Shown here: piece after piece, positions 42,982 to 55,368 of the stretch | Layout: each line of letters begins with the position of its first letter | How positions within the stretch are numbered: position 1 is the first letter of the stretch | Source: an uncultured Bacteroidales bacterium | GTDB taxonomy: Bacteria > Bacteroidota > Bacteroidia > Bacteroidales > UBA932 | Direction of reading: 5' to 3' | DNA length: 64,000 nucleotides | Assembly (NCBI GenBank): GCA_934693135.1 | Contig: CAKUVA010000005.1 | Coordinates: forward strand, 1 to 64,000 | Notes under the pieces: generated by a model | Seen by the model: the letters and a program-made list of their open reading frames with translations, nothing else | Databases searched by the model: none | What the model was told of the DNA's origin: nothing | Position numbers and translations under genes: made by a program

Positions 42982-43740
42982 ATGGGAAGAGCTTTTGAGT
43001 TCAGAAAAGAGAGAAAGATGAAACGTTGGGGCCACATGGCCAAGACGTTCACAAAGATTGGAAAAGAAATCACAATTGCAGTAAAGCAAGGAGGTCCTGA
43101 TGTTATCGGAAACCCTCGTCTTCGTGCCCTTATAGCAGAAGCAAGGAATGAGAACATGCCTAAGGACAATATCGAAAGAGCCATTAAGAAAGCTACAGAC
43201 AAGACTCTTGGAGATTTCAAGGAGGTTACATTCGAAGGATATGGTCCATTTGGAATTGCATACCTCGTGGAAACAGCTACAGATAACAATACCAGAACAG
43301 TAGCAAATGTCCGCAGTTATTTCACCAAATGTGGCGGAACTCTCGGAACAAGCGGAAGTGTCAGCTTCATGTTCGATCACAAATGCGTCTTCAAAATCAA
43401 ATACAAGGATGGAATGGACATTGATGAACTCCAACTCGCCTTATGTGATTATGATGACGATCCTGAGGTGTTCATTGAAGAGCAAGAGGATGAGGACGAG
43501 AATATAACCAAAGATGTCGTAATTTATGGCGCTTACGAATCATATGGTGGAATCCAGAAATTCATCGAAGACAACGGATACGAACTTGTTTCAGGAGGTT
43601 TCGAGAGAATACCTAACGTTGAACTAAAAGAAGTCACACCTGAGCAGAGAGAAACACTCAACAAACTCACTGACTTGCTTGAAAACGATGATGATGTAAC
43701 CAACGTTTACAACACCATGAAACCTTCTGCTGAGGAATAA
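42982..43740 (+). CDS. YebC/PmpR-family protein
   Basis: Three-domain YebC/TACO1 family protein. The N-terminus MGRAFEFRKERKMKRWGHMAK is close to the family's AGHSKW start but replaces it with a form common in Bacteroidota. KIGKEITIAVKQGGPD, NMPKDNIERAIKKA and TFEGYGPFGIAYLVE are the family blocks. Members act as transcription regulators or, per more recent work, as translation factors that relieve ribosome stalling. The acidic C-terminal half is longer than usual near DDPEVFIEEQEDEDEN. A terminator follows. Confidence 0.92.
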   Translation: MGRAFEFRKERKMKRWGHMAKTFTKIGKEITIAVKQGGPDVIGNPRLRALIAEARNENMPKDNIERAIKKATDKTLGDFKEVTFEGYGPFGIAYLVETATDNNTRTVANVRSYFTKCGGTLGTSGSVSFMFDHKCVFKIKYKDGMDIDELQLALCDYDDDPEVFIEEQEDEDENITKDVVIYGAYESYGGIQKFIEDNGYELVSGGFERIPNVELKEVTPEQRETLNKLTDLLENDDDVTNVYNTMKPSAEE

Positions 43741-43763
43741 ATCCAAAGTAATGAAAGAATAGG

Positions 43764-43798
43764 CAGACGAATTCTTAAACAGGATTCGTCTGTTTTTT
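43764..43798 (+). terminator. Rho-independent terminator after yebC
   Basis: 9-bp stem CAGACGAAT (43764-43772) and ATTCGTCTG (43784-43792), followed by six T. Confidence 0.88.
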
Positions 43799-43816
43799 GT
43801 TTCGGCACTTCAATAC

Positions 43817-43848
43817 AAAAAAGCGGAGACCTCTTAAGAAGCCTCCGC
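43817..43848 (-). terminator. Rho-independent terminator after rpmE2
   Basis: On the minus strand, an 11-bp stem with two G-U wobbles (GCGGAGGCTTC and GAGGTCTCCGC), a TTAA loop and a run of six T. It faces the yebC terminator, so the two transcripts are cleanly separated. Confidence 0.88.
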
Positions 43849-43871
43849 AATAATCGTCGTCAGGACAGAAA

Positions 43872-44123
43872 TTATTTCTGTCTGCTCTTGTATCTCTGGT
43901 AGAATTTGTCGACACGACCTGCAGTATCCACGAGTTTAACCTTACCGGTATAGAATGGATGTGAGGTATTCGAAATCTCGACTTTCACTACTGGGTACTC
44001 AACTCCGTCGACCATCAGAGTCTCCTTGGTGGTAGCACAAGAACGGGTGATGAAAACTGTGTCGTTAGACATATCCTTGAAAGCTACAAGACGGTAGTTT
44101 TCGGGATGAATTCCTTTTTTCAT
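43872..44123 (-). CDS. rpmE2: 50S ribosomal protein L31 type B
   Basis: 83-residue L31. It begins [20 protein letters not shown] and ends [15 protein letters not shown], as in type B. Only one Cys is present and the zinc-binding CxxC of type A L31 is absent, so this is the zinc-independent form. It is monocistronic with its own promoter and terminator. Confidence 0.96.
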   Translation of the reverse strand: MKKGIHPENYRLVAFKDMSNDTVFITRSCATTKETLMVDGVEYPVVKVEISNTSHPFYTGKVKLVDTAGRVDKFYQRYKSRQK

Positions 44124-44158
44124 TTCTTATAAAATTTAATTTGTTCTAAAATGGATTG

Positions 44159-44189
44159 CAAATTTAGGTACATTATTTCTAATTTACAA
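44159..44189 (-). promoter_or_regulatory. Promoter of rpmE2
   Basis: Minus-strand TTG (44189-44187), 20-bp spacer, TAAATTTG (44166-44159). The transcript leader is about 30 nt. Confidence 0.6.
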
Positions 44190-44197
44190 GCATAGCA

Positions 44198-45052
44198 CTA
44201 CTTTTCTTCACCCTTTCTATTCGCTTTCATTACATGCCCTTTAGAATTTATATATTTCACTTCCCCACTTCCTGCTATTGAATATATGGTATTACCACAA
44301 ATAAGTTCAGAAGCATCTACACTACCGGACCCGGCAATATTATAATCAGCAGATTCTGCTCTACCACCTTCAAGCTTGACATCACCACTGCCAGCAATCA
44401 TTGATTTAAAGTTACGCACATCCATATTAGAAACCTTGGCATTACCACTTCCTGAGATAGATATGTCTGCTATATCAGCTTTTAAAAACTTAATATCCAT
44501 TTCAGCCGAGCCTATCATGGTTGCCGAGAACGATGACACAGATAGTTGACCAAATTCAGCATCCCCAGAACCGGACATACTGATGGTAAGAGCATTTGGA
44601 GATTTATAAGCATCACATTCCAAATCAGTTGAACCGGCTATTGCTATCGAGTCCAATGATGGAGCAAAAACAGTCACAACAATATCACTGGAAATATTCT
44701 TAATGCTCGCAAAGTCAGTCTTCTTCCTATAGATATTCAATTGCCCGTCATCAGAAAGTTCAACAGCAATGAGAGGAATGATATTTTCCGGCGCATGTAT
44801 TCTGATCTTGAAAGAGTCAGACTGCACAAGCCTATAACAATCAATAGCATCACCACCATTGAAGTTCAATGTCCTAAAAGAAACGAAAGTGCTGTCCTTG
44901 TCAACATACACTGAACTTGCGGAAAGCATATATTTGTCGGCAAAATCTATGCTTTCCATGACCTTCTTCTTATCTAATCTGATAGCACATGACGATACTA
45001 CGATCGTAGCTAAAGCCATTGTCAATATATAATTTAGATGTTTCATAATCAT
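44198..45052 (-). CDS. DUF2807 (head GIN domain) lipoprotein
   Basis: Lipoprotein of the DUF2807 family. The signal peptide ends in VVSSCAI, with the lipidated Cys at residue 22. The mature part forms a predicted single-sheet beta-helix: GSG- or GSA-containing turns recur about every 20 residues (SGSGDAEF, IGSAEMD, SGSGNAKV, AGSGDVKL, AGSGSVDA, AGSGEVKY). Function is unknown; related proteins are thought to bind envelope polymers or stress signals. It is last in the ABC-permease-GntR-DUF2807 operon, a grouping repeated in Bacteroidota. Confidence 0.83.
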   Translation of the reverse strand: MIMKHLNYILTMALATIVVSSCAIRLDKKKVMESIDFADKYMLSASSVYVDKDSTFVSFRTLNFNGGDAIDCYRLVQSDSFKIRIHAPENIIPLIAVELSDDGQLNIYRKKTDFASIKNISSDIVVTVFAPSLDSIAIAGSTDLECDAYKSPNALTISMSGSGDAEFGQLSVSSFSATMIGSAEMDIKFLKADIADISISGSGNAKVSNMDVRNFKSMIAGSGDVKLEGGRAESADYNIAGSGSVDASELICGNTIYSIAGSGEVKYINSKGHVMKANRKGEEK

Positions 45053-45064
45053 TGATATTATTCA

Positions 45065-45400
45065 TTATTCGAAAATTTCTGGACCAAAGCCAAGCAACTG
45101 CATCTGACGACGAATCTTGGGCACGGACTCTTCCATAAATTGTTTTCTCTTCATTTCTAAGATCTTGTCCTTTGCTTCATCAGATATAAAATAGCCCAAA
45201 CCACGTTTATTATAAATAATACCATCTGCTGTAAGACGTTCATACGACCTCATGATTGTATTCGGGTTAACACCAAGTTGAGCACCATATTCACGAACAG
45301 AAAGTATCCTTCCCCCAGTTTCAAGCGTTCCATCTAAAATCTGGTCACTGATAGCATCTGAAATCTGAAGATATATCGGTTTGTTATTGTCGAATTCCAT
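45065..45400 (-). CDS. GntR-family regulator, YtrA type
   Basis: 111-residue regulator with a winged helix-turn-helix at residues 8-75 (KPIYLQISDAISDQILDGTL, then SVREYGAQLGVNPNTIMRSY and ERLTADGIIYNKRGLGYFI). The C-terminal tail of about 35 residues is helical and probably dimerises, as in the YtrA subfamily. These regulators usually repress the ABC-transporter operon in which they lie. A dyad overlaps the operon's transcription start (47080-47103). Confidence 0.9.
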   Translation of the reverse strand: MEFDNNKPIYLQISDAISDQILDGTLETGGRILSVREYGAQLGVNPNTIMRSYERLTADGIIYNKRGLGYFISDEAKDKILEMKRKQFMEESVPKIRRQMQLLGFGPEIFE

Positions 45401-45404
45401 AGTA

Positions 45405-46253
45405 TCAATGTTTAATAGTTTTCAGTCTGAAATACACAGCAGTCATAAGTCCACCAACTACGACAAAATCCCATATTGTTGCCATAACATTATACATCGG
45501 TACTATCCATGCCATCATACTTCTGTCCATCATGACATTTTCAAGAAAACTTCCTATACTTTCAATCATTTCTTCATCGAAAATTCCAGTGGTCACAACA
45601 ATGCCGATAAGCATACTGAGCAACATATTGAAACCAACCAATATAAGTATCGGATAAAGAATCTTGTGTTTTTTGAAGAGTAATGCTCCAAGAAGGAAGT
45701 ACAGACATCCAAGTACTGAATTAAGGTAAACGGATAACATGCTTACATGTATCGGAGCTCCTGAGTCGAATGCAAATGTCGCCAATACCTTAATTCCATC
45801 GACTACTGAGGAGAACAATGTCCCTCCGCAAGTTCCATCAACCATACAAATTACAGCATCAAGAATAAGGTAGATAATTCCAAAAGCCATCGGAACGATA
45901 ACAACTGTATTCAAAATCATTGATAAAAACTTCTCAAGACGAGAAACAGGTAACATTAGGAAAGCAGCACCTGCACGCTTGTCAGTAATGAACCCATACA
46001 CACTTGCAGGGTATGTAAGCATCAAGATTCCTATAACAATACATGCCGTGATTATTCTGGTCGTCTCACCAGGAGTATCCCATACTTGCTTAAAAAGAAG
46101 CGAATACACTAATATAATGGTATAAAGAATGACTGGAACAGCAGACATCAGAAGAAGAGTGGGACCATAGTTAACTGCCCAACGCCTGCAATCATACACG
46201 AAATATCTGCCGAAACGGCTGAATGAAAATGTCTTGTTCATGATTCTATTCAT
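45405..46253 (-). CDS. ABC transporter permease-like membrane protein
   Basis: 282-residue polytopic protein with about six hydrophobic segments (for example TLLLMSAVPVILYTIILVYS, TACIVIGILMLTYPASVYG, ILNTVVIVPMAFGIIYLILD). It resembles ABC-2-type permeases and has no catalytic motif. Its ATG at 46253 overlaps the ATPase gene by 8 bp, and an alternative ATG is four codons on. It probably forms one transporter with that ATPase. Substrate unknown. Confidence 0.75.
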   Translation of the reverse strand: MNRIMNKTFSFSRFGRYFVYDCRRWAVNYGPTLLLMSAVPVILYTIILVYSLLFKQVWDTPGETTRIITACIVIGILMLTYPASVYGFITDKRAGAAFLMLPVSRLEKFLSMILNTVVIVPMAFGIIYLILDAVICMVDGTCGGTLFSSVVDGIKVLATFAFDSGAPIHVSMLSVYLNSVLGCLYFLLGALLFKKHKILYPILILVGFNMLLSMLIGIVVTTGIFDEEMIESIGSFLENVMMDRSMMAWIVPMYNVMATIWDFVVVGGLMTAVYFRLKTIKH

Positions 46254-47079
46254 TTATGGAAAATAATCCTCTAATCAAATCCTTGTGATTATGCACGGCA
46301 TTGAAAAGGGCCTCTATATTAACCTTGCTTTCTATTCCTGAAGTATTCGGACAGACTTGGATAAAACCTCCAGGAAGCTGCTCACTATAAAGAGATTCAG
46401 GATGAATTTCCGAGCCATAGTCGAAATAGAGCTTGTTAGAAATCGTCGCAATATCAGCATTCAAGAGCACACCTTGACGATCAAGAATTATGATCGGGTC
46501 AATGATGTTCTCTAAATCACGAACTTGATGAGTAGATATGATTATAGTACTGTCATCAGATGTATATTTCATAAGAGCACTCCTGAACTGAGCTTTAGAT
46601 GGAATATCCAGACCATTGGTCGGCTCATCAAGATAAAGGTATTTACAACCGAGAGCAAGTGCAAATGAAATATATGTCTTTTTCAGTTGTCCTGTAGACA
46701 TTGCATTCATCTTCTTTTCAGTGTCATTCTCAAACAAATTCATGATTTCCAGAAACTTGTCATGATTATAACTTGACCAAAAAGCTCCTGTAGTTTTCGC
46801 AAATGAAGCTGCTTTCTCAGAAAGAGGAAGGACATCGTCTGCAAGATAAAATTGCTCTGAAAGGAGATCTGGGTCTCTTTTGTACGGGTCAATGCCATCG
46901 ACTCTGATACTGCCTGACATGGCCTTTTTAAGACCAGCAAGCAACGTCAATAGTGTAGTCTTGCCCACACCATTCTCCCCTAAAAGCCCGTAGATTCTCC
47001 CAGGTTCGAGAGACATCGTTATGTTCTTCAGAACGGGTGTTTTCCCGTAACTGAAACCGAGTTTGTCTATTTGAATCAT
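46246..47079 (-). CDS. ABC transporter ATP-binding protein
   Basis: 277-residue ATPase. Walker A is GENGVGKTTLL, the signature motif is MSTGQLKK (a variant of LSGGQ), Walker B is YLYLDEPTNGLD, and the H-loop His is in IISTHQ. A C-terminal segment of about 75 residues follows. The sequence is of the YtrB/CcmA-like group whose partners are GntR regulators. It heads the operon with permease, GntR and DUF2807. Confidence 0.93.
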   Translation of the reverse strand: MIQIDKLGFSYGKTPVLKNITMSLEPGRIYGLLGENGVGKTTLLTLLAGLKKAMSGSIRVDGIDPYKRDPDLLSEQFYLADDVLPLSEKAASFAKTTGAFWSSYNHDKFLEIMNLFENDTEKKMNAMSTGQLKKTYISFALALGCKYLYLDEPTNGLDIPSKAQFRSALMKYTSDDSTIIISTHQVRDLENIIDPIIILDRQGVLLNADIATISNKLYFDYGSEIHPESLYSEQLPGGFIQVCPNTSGIESKVNIEALFNAVHNHKDLIRGLFSINE

Positions 47080-47103
47080 AGTGTATGAGTTTATTAGTAC
47101 ACT
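47080..47103 (-). promoter_or_regulatory. Dyad operator overlapping the ABC operon leader
   Basis: AGTGTA (47080-47085) and TACACT (47098-47103), a perfect 6+6 inverted repeat with a 12-bp spacer. It fills the sequence between the predicted transcription start and the ATG at 47079. A dimeric GntR protein encoded in the operon is the obvious candidate binder. Confidence 0.5.
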
Positions 47104-47104
47104 G

Positions 47105-47134
47105 CAAAGTTACAATAGTTTTTTATTTATGCAA
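47105..47134 (-). promoter_or_regulatory. Promoter of the ABC-permease-GntR-DUF2807 operon
   Basis: Minus-strand TTG (47134-47132), 19-bp spacer, TAACTTTG (47112-47105). Start of transcription would be near 47098, inside the dyad operator. Confidence 0.65.
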
Positions 47135-47245
47135 TAGAGTAATTAAAAAAATTTCGAGCCGCATACCAGATAATTATCTGACACACGGCCCAAGACATTT
47201 CAAACTTTGTTTTATCTGCTCAAATAATTAGAAGTTGTCTAAATT

Positions 47246-48721
47246 TTATTTGATAGAAATCGTTGCTTTCCTTCGTTCAATCATGTCTTCATACATGGCA
47301 TGGTATGATTCGGATAAGAAGTTATTTCCCAAAGAATCCACCGCGGCAAGGTCTTTCTCCGAAAGAGATCCTTCATTAACCTTACCAGATACGATTGAAA
47401 TTACCTTGCCTGTCTGGCGCGCCAAAGGACTTTCATCTTTGAAGAATTTCCCACTAAACTCTTTCGGTCCAAGCAAAATTCCAAGATAACACTCATTATC
47501 CGTACAAACTGCTAAAGAAGAATCATTGACATTGATAACTGCTGCGATAGAATTACGCGAAACTGAATCCAAGACATTGAATTCTGGAACTTCCGAATCA
47601 TGCCCACATTCACTCCTATAACTTGAAAGTCTCAACTTATCCGAAATCACAGTAGCAAATAGAGCAGAAGACTTCATACCATTGATATAAAACTCTTTAA
47701 CGGACTCAGCCACGGGTAAAGAAGTTATAGAATCACACAAATTACGATAGTTGGACAAGAGTCTGTCGGCAAATTCAGCGTCAGACCATCTATAGTCTAC
47801 CTCTCCCATATCCAAAAAAGGAGGGAAAGGAAGTTCATCACGGCTTTCGTTGTTGAGAAAATAATTCAATGTCGAATAATAACCATCAAAATATACCGAA
47901 GGACGATCTTTTATATCAGATGAAATCTCTGGAAAATGCTTCTTTCTAACCCGATCTGAAGCAGCATATAAATCCATATATATATCAACAGTCTCACCTG
48001 GAGAGACAATGAAATCCAAATATTCAGGACGGGCACTGGACATTTCGGCTGGGCCGCAGAGCAAACATTCCAACGAGGCCGTCCCCGTAATGGTGTCAAT
48101 CTGCATTTCAGGATGCTTCTGCCCAGAAAGGAGACTTTTAACATAAAGCTCCACAGAATGCCCTATTTCAGGGCGATAACCGATAAAATGCATATTGACA
48201 ATCGACTTCTCTGCATTGAGCCGTACTTTCGGAAGTCCAGCATTACGATCTGGGAGCTCAAGAAGCTTCTTAGGAATTCCCTTGAAAGGCCTGTGCTTAC
48301 TCTTCCCTGTCAAGTCAATGCCATAAAGCCTAAAGGCATCACCTTCTTTAGCTTCCATGAAATCTATGCTCTTCGTCCCTTTTGGAATCGGAGGAAACGT
48401 GACATAGAATGTATCGCGTCCGTTCTCCGGCATATAGAATTTCTCACCAAGAATAAGTTTCCCGCTTCCTGTAGCAGGCAACTTTACCCCTCCAGCCTGA
48501 ATATATGAATTCTTATCAAGTTTTATCCAATATTTCGGGATATACATGGCGCTGAAATGAATTACCGTAGAAGAGTCGGTAATATCTATCTTGCTGATAT
48601 CCAATGTTCCTGTACTATAAATATCCACAGTAGGATATTCTATAGTTCTTTCATTTTCAGAACAGCCTATAAAAAGGGATGCTGCCAATATAGTTATCGC
48701 TAAATTACGGATTTTATTCAT
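47246..48721 (-). CDS. Bacteroidales lipoprotein resembling the N-terminal part of TlpA-like proteins
   Basis: 491-residue lipoprotein; the signal peptide ends in FIGC with Cys20. Residues about 40-140 (IHFSAMYIPKYWIKLDKNSY, ILGEKFYMPENGRDTFYVTF, KGTKSIDFMEAKEGDAFRLYG) resemble the beta-sandwich that precedes a thioredoxin domain in Bacteroidales TlpA-family lipoproteins. No CxxC thioredoxin motif is found here and no thioredoxin domain follows before the stop. The middle (about 170-270) is likewise beta-rich, the rest helical. It stands alone, with 166 bp to the ABC operon, and diverges from glycerate kinase. Function unknown; the family link is inference. Confidence 0.7.
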   Translation of the reverse strand: MNKIRNLAITILAASLFIGCSENERTIEYPTVDIYSTGTLDISKIDITDSSTVIHFSAMYIPKYWIKLDKNSYIQAGGVKLPATGSGKLILGEKFYMPENGRDTFYVTFPPIPKGTKSIDFMEAKEGDAFRLYGIDLTGKSKHRPFKGIPKKLLELPDRNAGLPKVRLNAEKSIVNMHFIGYRPEIGHSVELYVKSLLSGQKHPEMQIDTITGTASLECLLCGPAEMSSARPEYLDFIVSPGETVDIYMDLYAASDRVRKKHFPEISSDIKDRPSVYFDGYYSTLNYFLNNESRDELPFPPFLDMGEVDYRWSDAEFADRLLSNYRNLCDSITSLPVAESVKEFYINGMKSSALFATVISDKLRLSSYRSECGHDSEVPEFNVLDSVSRNSIAAVINVNDSSLAVCTDNECYLGILLGPKEFSGKFFKDESPLARQTGKVISIVSGKVNEGSLSEKDLAAVDSLGNNFLSESYHAMYEDMIERRKATISIK

Positions 48722-48761
48722 AATGCTTCTTCGTTTTTTTAAAGATAGTAAAGAATTTTGG

Positions 48762-48769
48762 TACTTTTG
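48762..48769 (+). promoter_or_regulatory. -7 box of the glycerate kinase promoter
   Basis: TACTTTTG fits TAnnTTTG. No -33 TTTG is present at the usual distance. The leader would be about 110 nt. Confidence 0.4.
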
Positions 48770-48884
48770 TAAAAATTTGAAAAGTATAAGTTAACATGAG
48801 TATAAAAAACATAATTATAGCCACCTTGTCTGACCGTCGGACCTATCTTAATATTGGCTTGTCATGGAGAATGAATCTTCTATC

Positions 48885-50033
48885 ATGGAAAAAATAGTCA
48901 TCGCAACAGATTCGTTCAAGGGTTCGCTGACCTCACAGCAGGCAGGAAACGCCATTGCCGAAGGCATCAGAATGGCATCACCGAATACCATAACCAAGGT
49001 CGTTCCAGTCGCTGACGGAGGCGAAGGTACTGTCGGAACTCTATCAAGTTCATTATTCCATATCAATGTTCATGATCCTCTCGGAAGACAAACGGATGCA
49101 GAATATGGAATCACCAAAGACAATACTGCAATCATAGAAATAGCTCAGGCAAGCGGACTTCCTTTACTCAAACCTTATGAGCGTAATCCACTAATTACTA
49201 ACACATATGGTACGGGTGAACTAATATTGGATGCAATCATAAGAGGTTGTAGAAAATTTCTCATAGGCTTAGGAGGTAGCGCGACAAACGATGCTGGAAC
49301 AGGAGCATTGTCAGCATTAGGTTACAGGTTCATTGACAAAAATGGACACCAGCTAAGACCTTGTGGTGGAAATCTGAAAGAAATTGCAAAAATAGATAGT
49401 TCAGGCGTGATTCCAGAGCTACATCAATGCCAGTTCACTATCGCATGTGATGTAGATACTCCTTTTTGCGGCCCAAATGGTGCAGCATGTGTGTTCGCTC
49501 CGCAGAAAGGAGCTAATTCGGATATGGTGCAACAACTCGATGCTGGAATGAAATCATTTGCAGACGTTGTGGAGAGATACTGCGGAATACAACTACATGA
49601 TATGCTCGGAAGCGGTGCAGCCGGAGGAGTAGGTGGAGGGTTGAAAGCATTCCTTGGGGCTAATCTGAGGCCTGGAATCGAAATGGTTCTGGATGCCCTG
49701 AATTTCAGCAGAATAATCACAGGATGCCAGCTGGTCATCACCGGAGAAGGAAAAATGGACAGCCAGACTCTCAAGGGCAAGACTCCGTCCGGGGTGCTGA
49801 AGTACGCCGCTGCACAGCATATCCCTGTAATTGCTTTCTGCGGCAGGCTAGAAGACAGGGATGCCCTTTCAGATGCAGGATTCGCCGGAATATATGAAGT
49901 CAATGCTCATGGTCTTCCTCAGGAAAAGGCAATGCTTCCTGACACTGCAGCAAGGAATCTCCGTGACACGGTATACCGGACATTTTCATCGAGTGGGCCA
50001 GGCTGCCTCCCGGTGAATGCACATCATGTCTGA
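48885..50033 (+). CDS. glxK: Glycerate kinase (class I)
   Basis: Phosphorylates D-glycerate with ATP. The N-terminal KIVIATDSFKGSLTSQQAG is the family signature, followed by VVPVADGGEGTV. FLIGLGGSATNDAGTGAL is the conserved glycine loop, and GSGAAGGVGGGLKAFLGA and ITGEGKMDSQTLKGK complete the family pattern. The start is ATG 48885, right before the signature; an in-frame ATG at 48864 would add seven residues. At 382 residues the length is normal. It is monocistronic; its end faces the beta-galactosidase gene. Confidence 0.94.
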   Translation: MEKIVIATDSFKGSLTSQQAGNAIAEGIRMASPNTITKVVPVADGGEGTVGTLSSSLFHINVHDPLGRQTDAEYGITKDNTAIIEIAQASGLPLLKPYERNPLITNTYGTGELILDAIIRGCRKFLIGLGGSATNDAGTGALSALGYRFIDKNGHQLRPCGGNLKEIAKIDSSGVIPELHQCQFTIACDVDTPFCGPNGAACVFAPQKGANSDMVQQLDAGMKSFADVVERYCGIQLHDMLGSGAAGGVGGGLKAFLGANLRPGIEMVLDALNFSRIITGCQLVITGEGKMDSQTLKGKTPSGVLKYAAAQHIPVIAFCGRLEDRDALSDAGFAGIYEVNAHGLPQEKAMLPDTAARNLRDTVYRTFSSSGPGCLPVNAHHV

Positions 50034-50071
50034 TAAAAGAATCCCACCTCAGCCGAACCGGAGTGGTATTC
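50033..50071 (-). terminator. Possible terminator after the beta-galactosidase gene
   Basis: On the minus strand, GAAT-A-CCAC pairs with GTGG-G-ATTC around a 15-nt loop, with one internal mismatch, and is followed by TTTTATC. Weaker than the other terminators here. Confidence 0.4.
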
Positions 50072-50096
50072 TCATTATCATATCCTATTCAAGGCA

Positions 50097-53231
<3,135 letters not shown>

Positions 53232-55340
53232 CTATTCTACCGCAGGAGCCTTATAGAGCCCAAGCTTCTTCATCAATGCCTCTGGCTCAGGGTCATGACC
53301 TCGGAAATTCCTGTAAAGTACAGCCGCATCCTCAGAATCTCCACGCGAAAGAATATTGTCCCTGAAACTATGGCTGACTTCAGTATTGAATATGCCCTTC
53401 TCTTCGAACAGGGAAAAAGCATCAGCCTCAAGAACTTCCGCCCACTTGTAAGAGTAGTATCCTGCAGAATATCCTCCAGCAAAAATATGAGAGAACGATG
53501 TGGATATACACGTCTCCGGAAGTGTCACTGTCACGGCATAAGGTTCAAGGGTCTTCTTCTCAAAACCGATAATATCCAGGTTCTCAGGCATGGACTTGAG
53601 AGAATGCCAGGCCATGTCGAGAAGACCGAACTGAAGCTGGCGTACCTGTAAGTAGCCGGCAAGGTAGTTCTTAGCGGCAACAATCTTGTCAATGAGTTCA
53701 GACGGGATGTTCTTGCCTGTCTGATAGTGTTTTGCGAATGTATTCAGATATTCAGGCTCATATCCCCAGTTCTCCATTATCTGCGATGGAAGCTCCACAA
53801 AATCACGTGCAACAGACGTTCCAGTGATGGAAGGATAACGACCTTCAGCAAGTATGCCGTGAAGAGCGTGGCCGAACTCATGGAGGAAAGTCGTGAATTC
53901 ATCATGAGTGAGAAGAGATGGAGACGACGAAGTCGGCTTGCTGAAATTCGTAACAATGCTGATGAACGGCCGCTTCTCCACACCGTTCTCGATGCCCTGT
54001 CCTCTGAATTCTGTCATCCATGCTCCTCCCCGCTTGCTTGCGCGAGGGAAGAAGTCAGCATAGAAAAGAGCCTTATGGACTCCATCTTCGTCTGTCACAT
54101 CATATACCTTCACATCCTTATGATATCCAGGTATGTCCTTGCGGAGCGTAAAGTTCAGCCCATATAGCCTATGCGCCAGGTCGAACACAGCATCTATACA
54201 ATTCTCCAGTTTGAAATATGGCTTGAGAAGCTCCTCATTCAGAGAGTACTTCGCCTCTTGATAGCGCTCAGACCAATAGGAGAAATCCCATGGCATCAAT
54301 TCAGTGTCTTCAAATCCGTTCTCCTTGGCATAAGCAAGAATTTCGGAGATTTCCTCTTTTGCAAAAGGGAGAGACGGAATCACTAACCTTGCCAGGAAAT
54401 CATTGACAGTATCCGGGTTCTTCGCCATCCTCTCTTCCAGGGCATAGTCAGCGTATGTCTCGTAACCGAGAATATTAGCGGTCTTAATTCTCAAATCGAC
54501 GATTTTCTTAACATTATCGATATTGCTGGACTCACCGGATACAGCCCTCGTATTATAAGCCATATACATCTGACGGCGAAGTTCGCGCACTTTGCTGAAT
54601 TTCATAAAAGGTCCATAGCTTGGATAGTCCAGAGTGAATGCCCATCCGTCAAGATTTTTCTCTTTCGCAGTCTCCGCAGCAGCCTCGACAGCATAAGACG
54701 GAAGCCCGGCAAGATCTGCGGAATCCGTCACATTAAGTGTATAGGCATTAGTCGCGGCAAGGACATTCTTGCTGAACGCCAGGGTTGCAAGGGAGAGTTC
54801 TTCGGACATACGGCTATATTCAGCCTTATCATCTGCAGTCAAATTCGCTCCATTGCGAGTGAACGACCTATAGGAGTTTTCAAGTATACGCATCTGATCC
54901 TGTTCCAGTCCGAGGCTATCCTTCTTTTCATATACAGCCTTGACTCTCTGGAAAAGTTTTTCATTAAGAGATACATACATCGAGTATTCCGTCAGCTTCG
55001 GAGACACTTCTTCGGCGATTTTCTGCATTTCATCGTCAGTATCGGCCTCCATAAGGTTGAAGAAGATTCCGGACACACGTTCCAGTGTCTGTCCAGCATA
55101 TTCCATAGCCTCTACCGTATTCTCAAATGTCGGAGCATCAGGATTATTTGCAATCGCATCAATCTCGGCCTTAGCCTCGGCAAGTCCCTTCTCAAAAGCT
55201 GGAAGGTAGTGTTCATTGCGTATCTTGTCGAACTGCGGAGCACCATAGGGCAGTTTCGACTCTGTCAAAAGTGGGTTTTCCATATTGCAAGAAGTAACTA
55301 TTGCGAGCATTATGCTCGTAGCGAAAATAATTTTTTTCAT
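53232..55340 (-). CDS. dcp: M3-family peptidyl-dipeptidase lipoprotein (Dcp-like)
   Basis: Zinc metallopeptidase of family M3. The active site is LHEFGHALHG (HExxH), with the third ligand about 25 residues later in FVELPSQIMENW. FRASKRGGAWM-type and GGYSAGYYSYKWAEVLEADAF blocks (here ASKRGGAWMTEF and GGYSAGYYSYKWA) are typical. At 702 residues the length is normal. The signal peptide ends in VTSC with Cys18, so the enzyme is a lipoprotein and not cytosolic as in E. coli. A promoter lies upstream; lacZ-like follows after 36 bp. Confidence 0.93.
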   Translation of the reverse strand: MKKIIFATSIMLAIVTSCNMENPLLTESKLPYGAPQFDKIRNEHYLPAFEKGLAEAKAEIDAIANNPDAPTFENTVEAMEYAGQTLERVSGIFFNLMEADTDDEMQKIAEEVSPKLTEYSMYVSLNEKLFQRVKAVYEKKDSLGLEQDQMRILENSYRSFTRNGANLTADDKAEYSRMSEELSLATLAFSKNVLAATNAYTLNVTDSADLAGLPSYAVEAAAETAKEKNLDGWAFTLDYPSYGPFMKFSKVRELRRQMYMAYNTRAVSGESSNIDNVKKIVDLRIKTANILGYETYADYALEERMAKNPDTVNDFLARLVIPSLPFAKEEISEILAYAKENGFEDTELMPWDFSYWSERYQEAKYSLNEELLKPYFKLENCIDAVFDLAHRLYGLNFTLRKDIPGYHKDVKVYDVTDEDGVHKALFYADFFPRASKRGGAWMTEFRGQGIENGVEKRPFISIVTNFSKPTSSSPSLLTHDEFTTFLHEFGHALHGILAEGRYPSITGTSVARDFVELPSQIMENWGYEPEYLNTFAKHYQTGKNIPSELIDKIVAAKNYLAGYLQVRQLQFGLLDMAWHSLKSMPENLDIIGFEKKTLEPYAVTVTLPETCISTSFSHIFAGGYSAGYYSYKWAEVLEADAFSLFEEKGIFNTEVSHSFRDNILSRGDSEDAAVLYRNFRGHDPEPEALMKKLGLYKAPAVE

Positions 55341-55368
55341 TGATTTTATGTGTGTTGCGTATTAACTA

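Noticed and set aside
48796..48897. Small ORF of 33 codons in the glycerate kinase leader, overlapping the glxK start
   Set aside because: No attenuator structure or codon pattern supports a leader peptide, and such a frame is easily due to chance.
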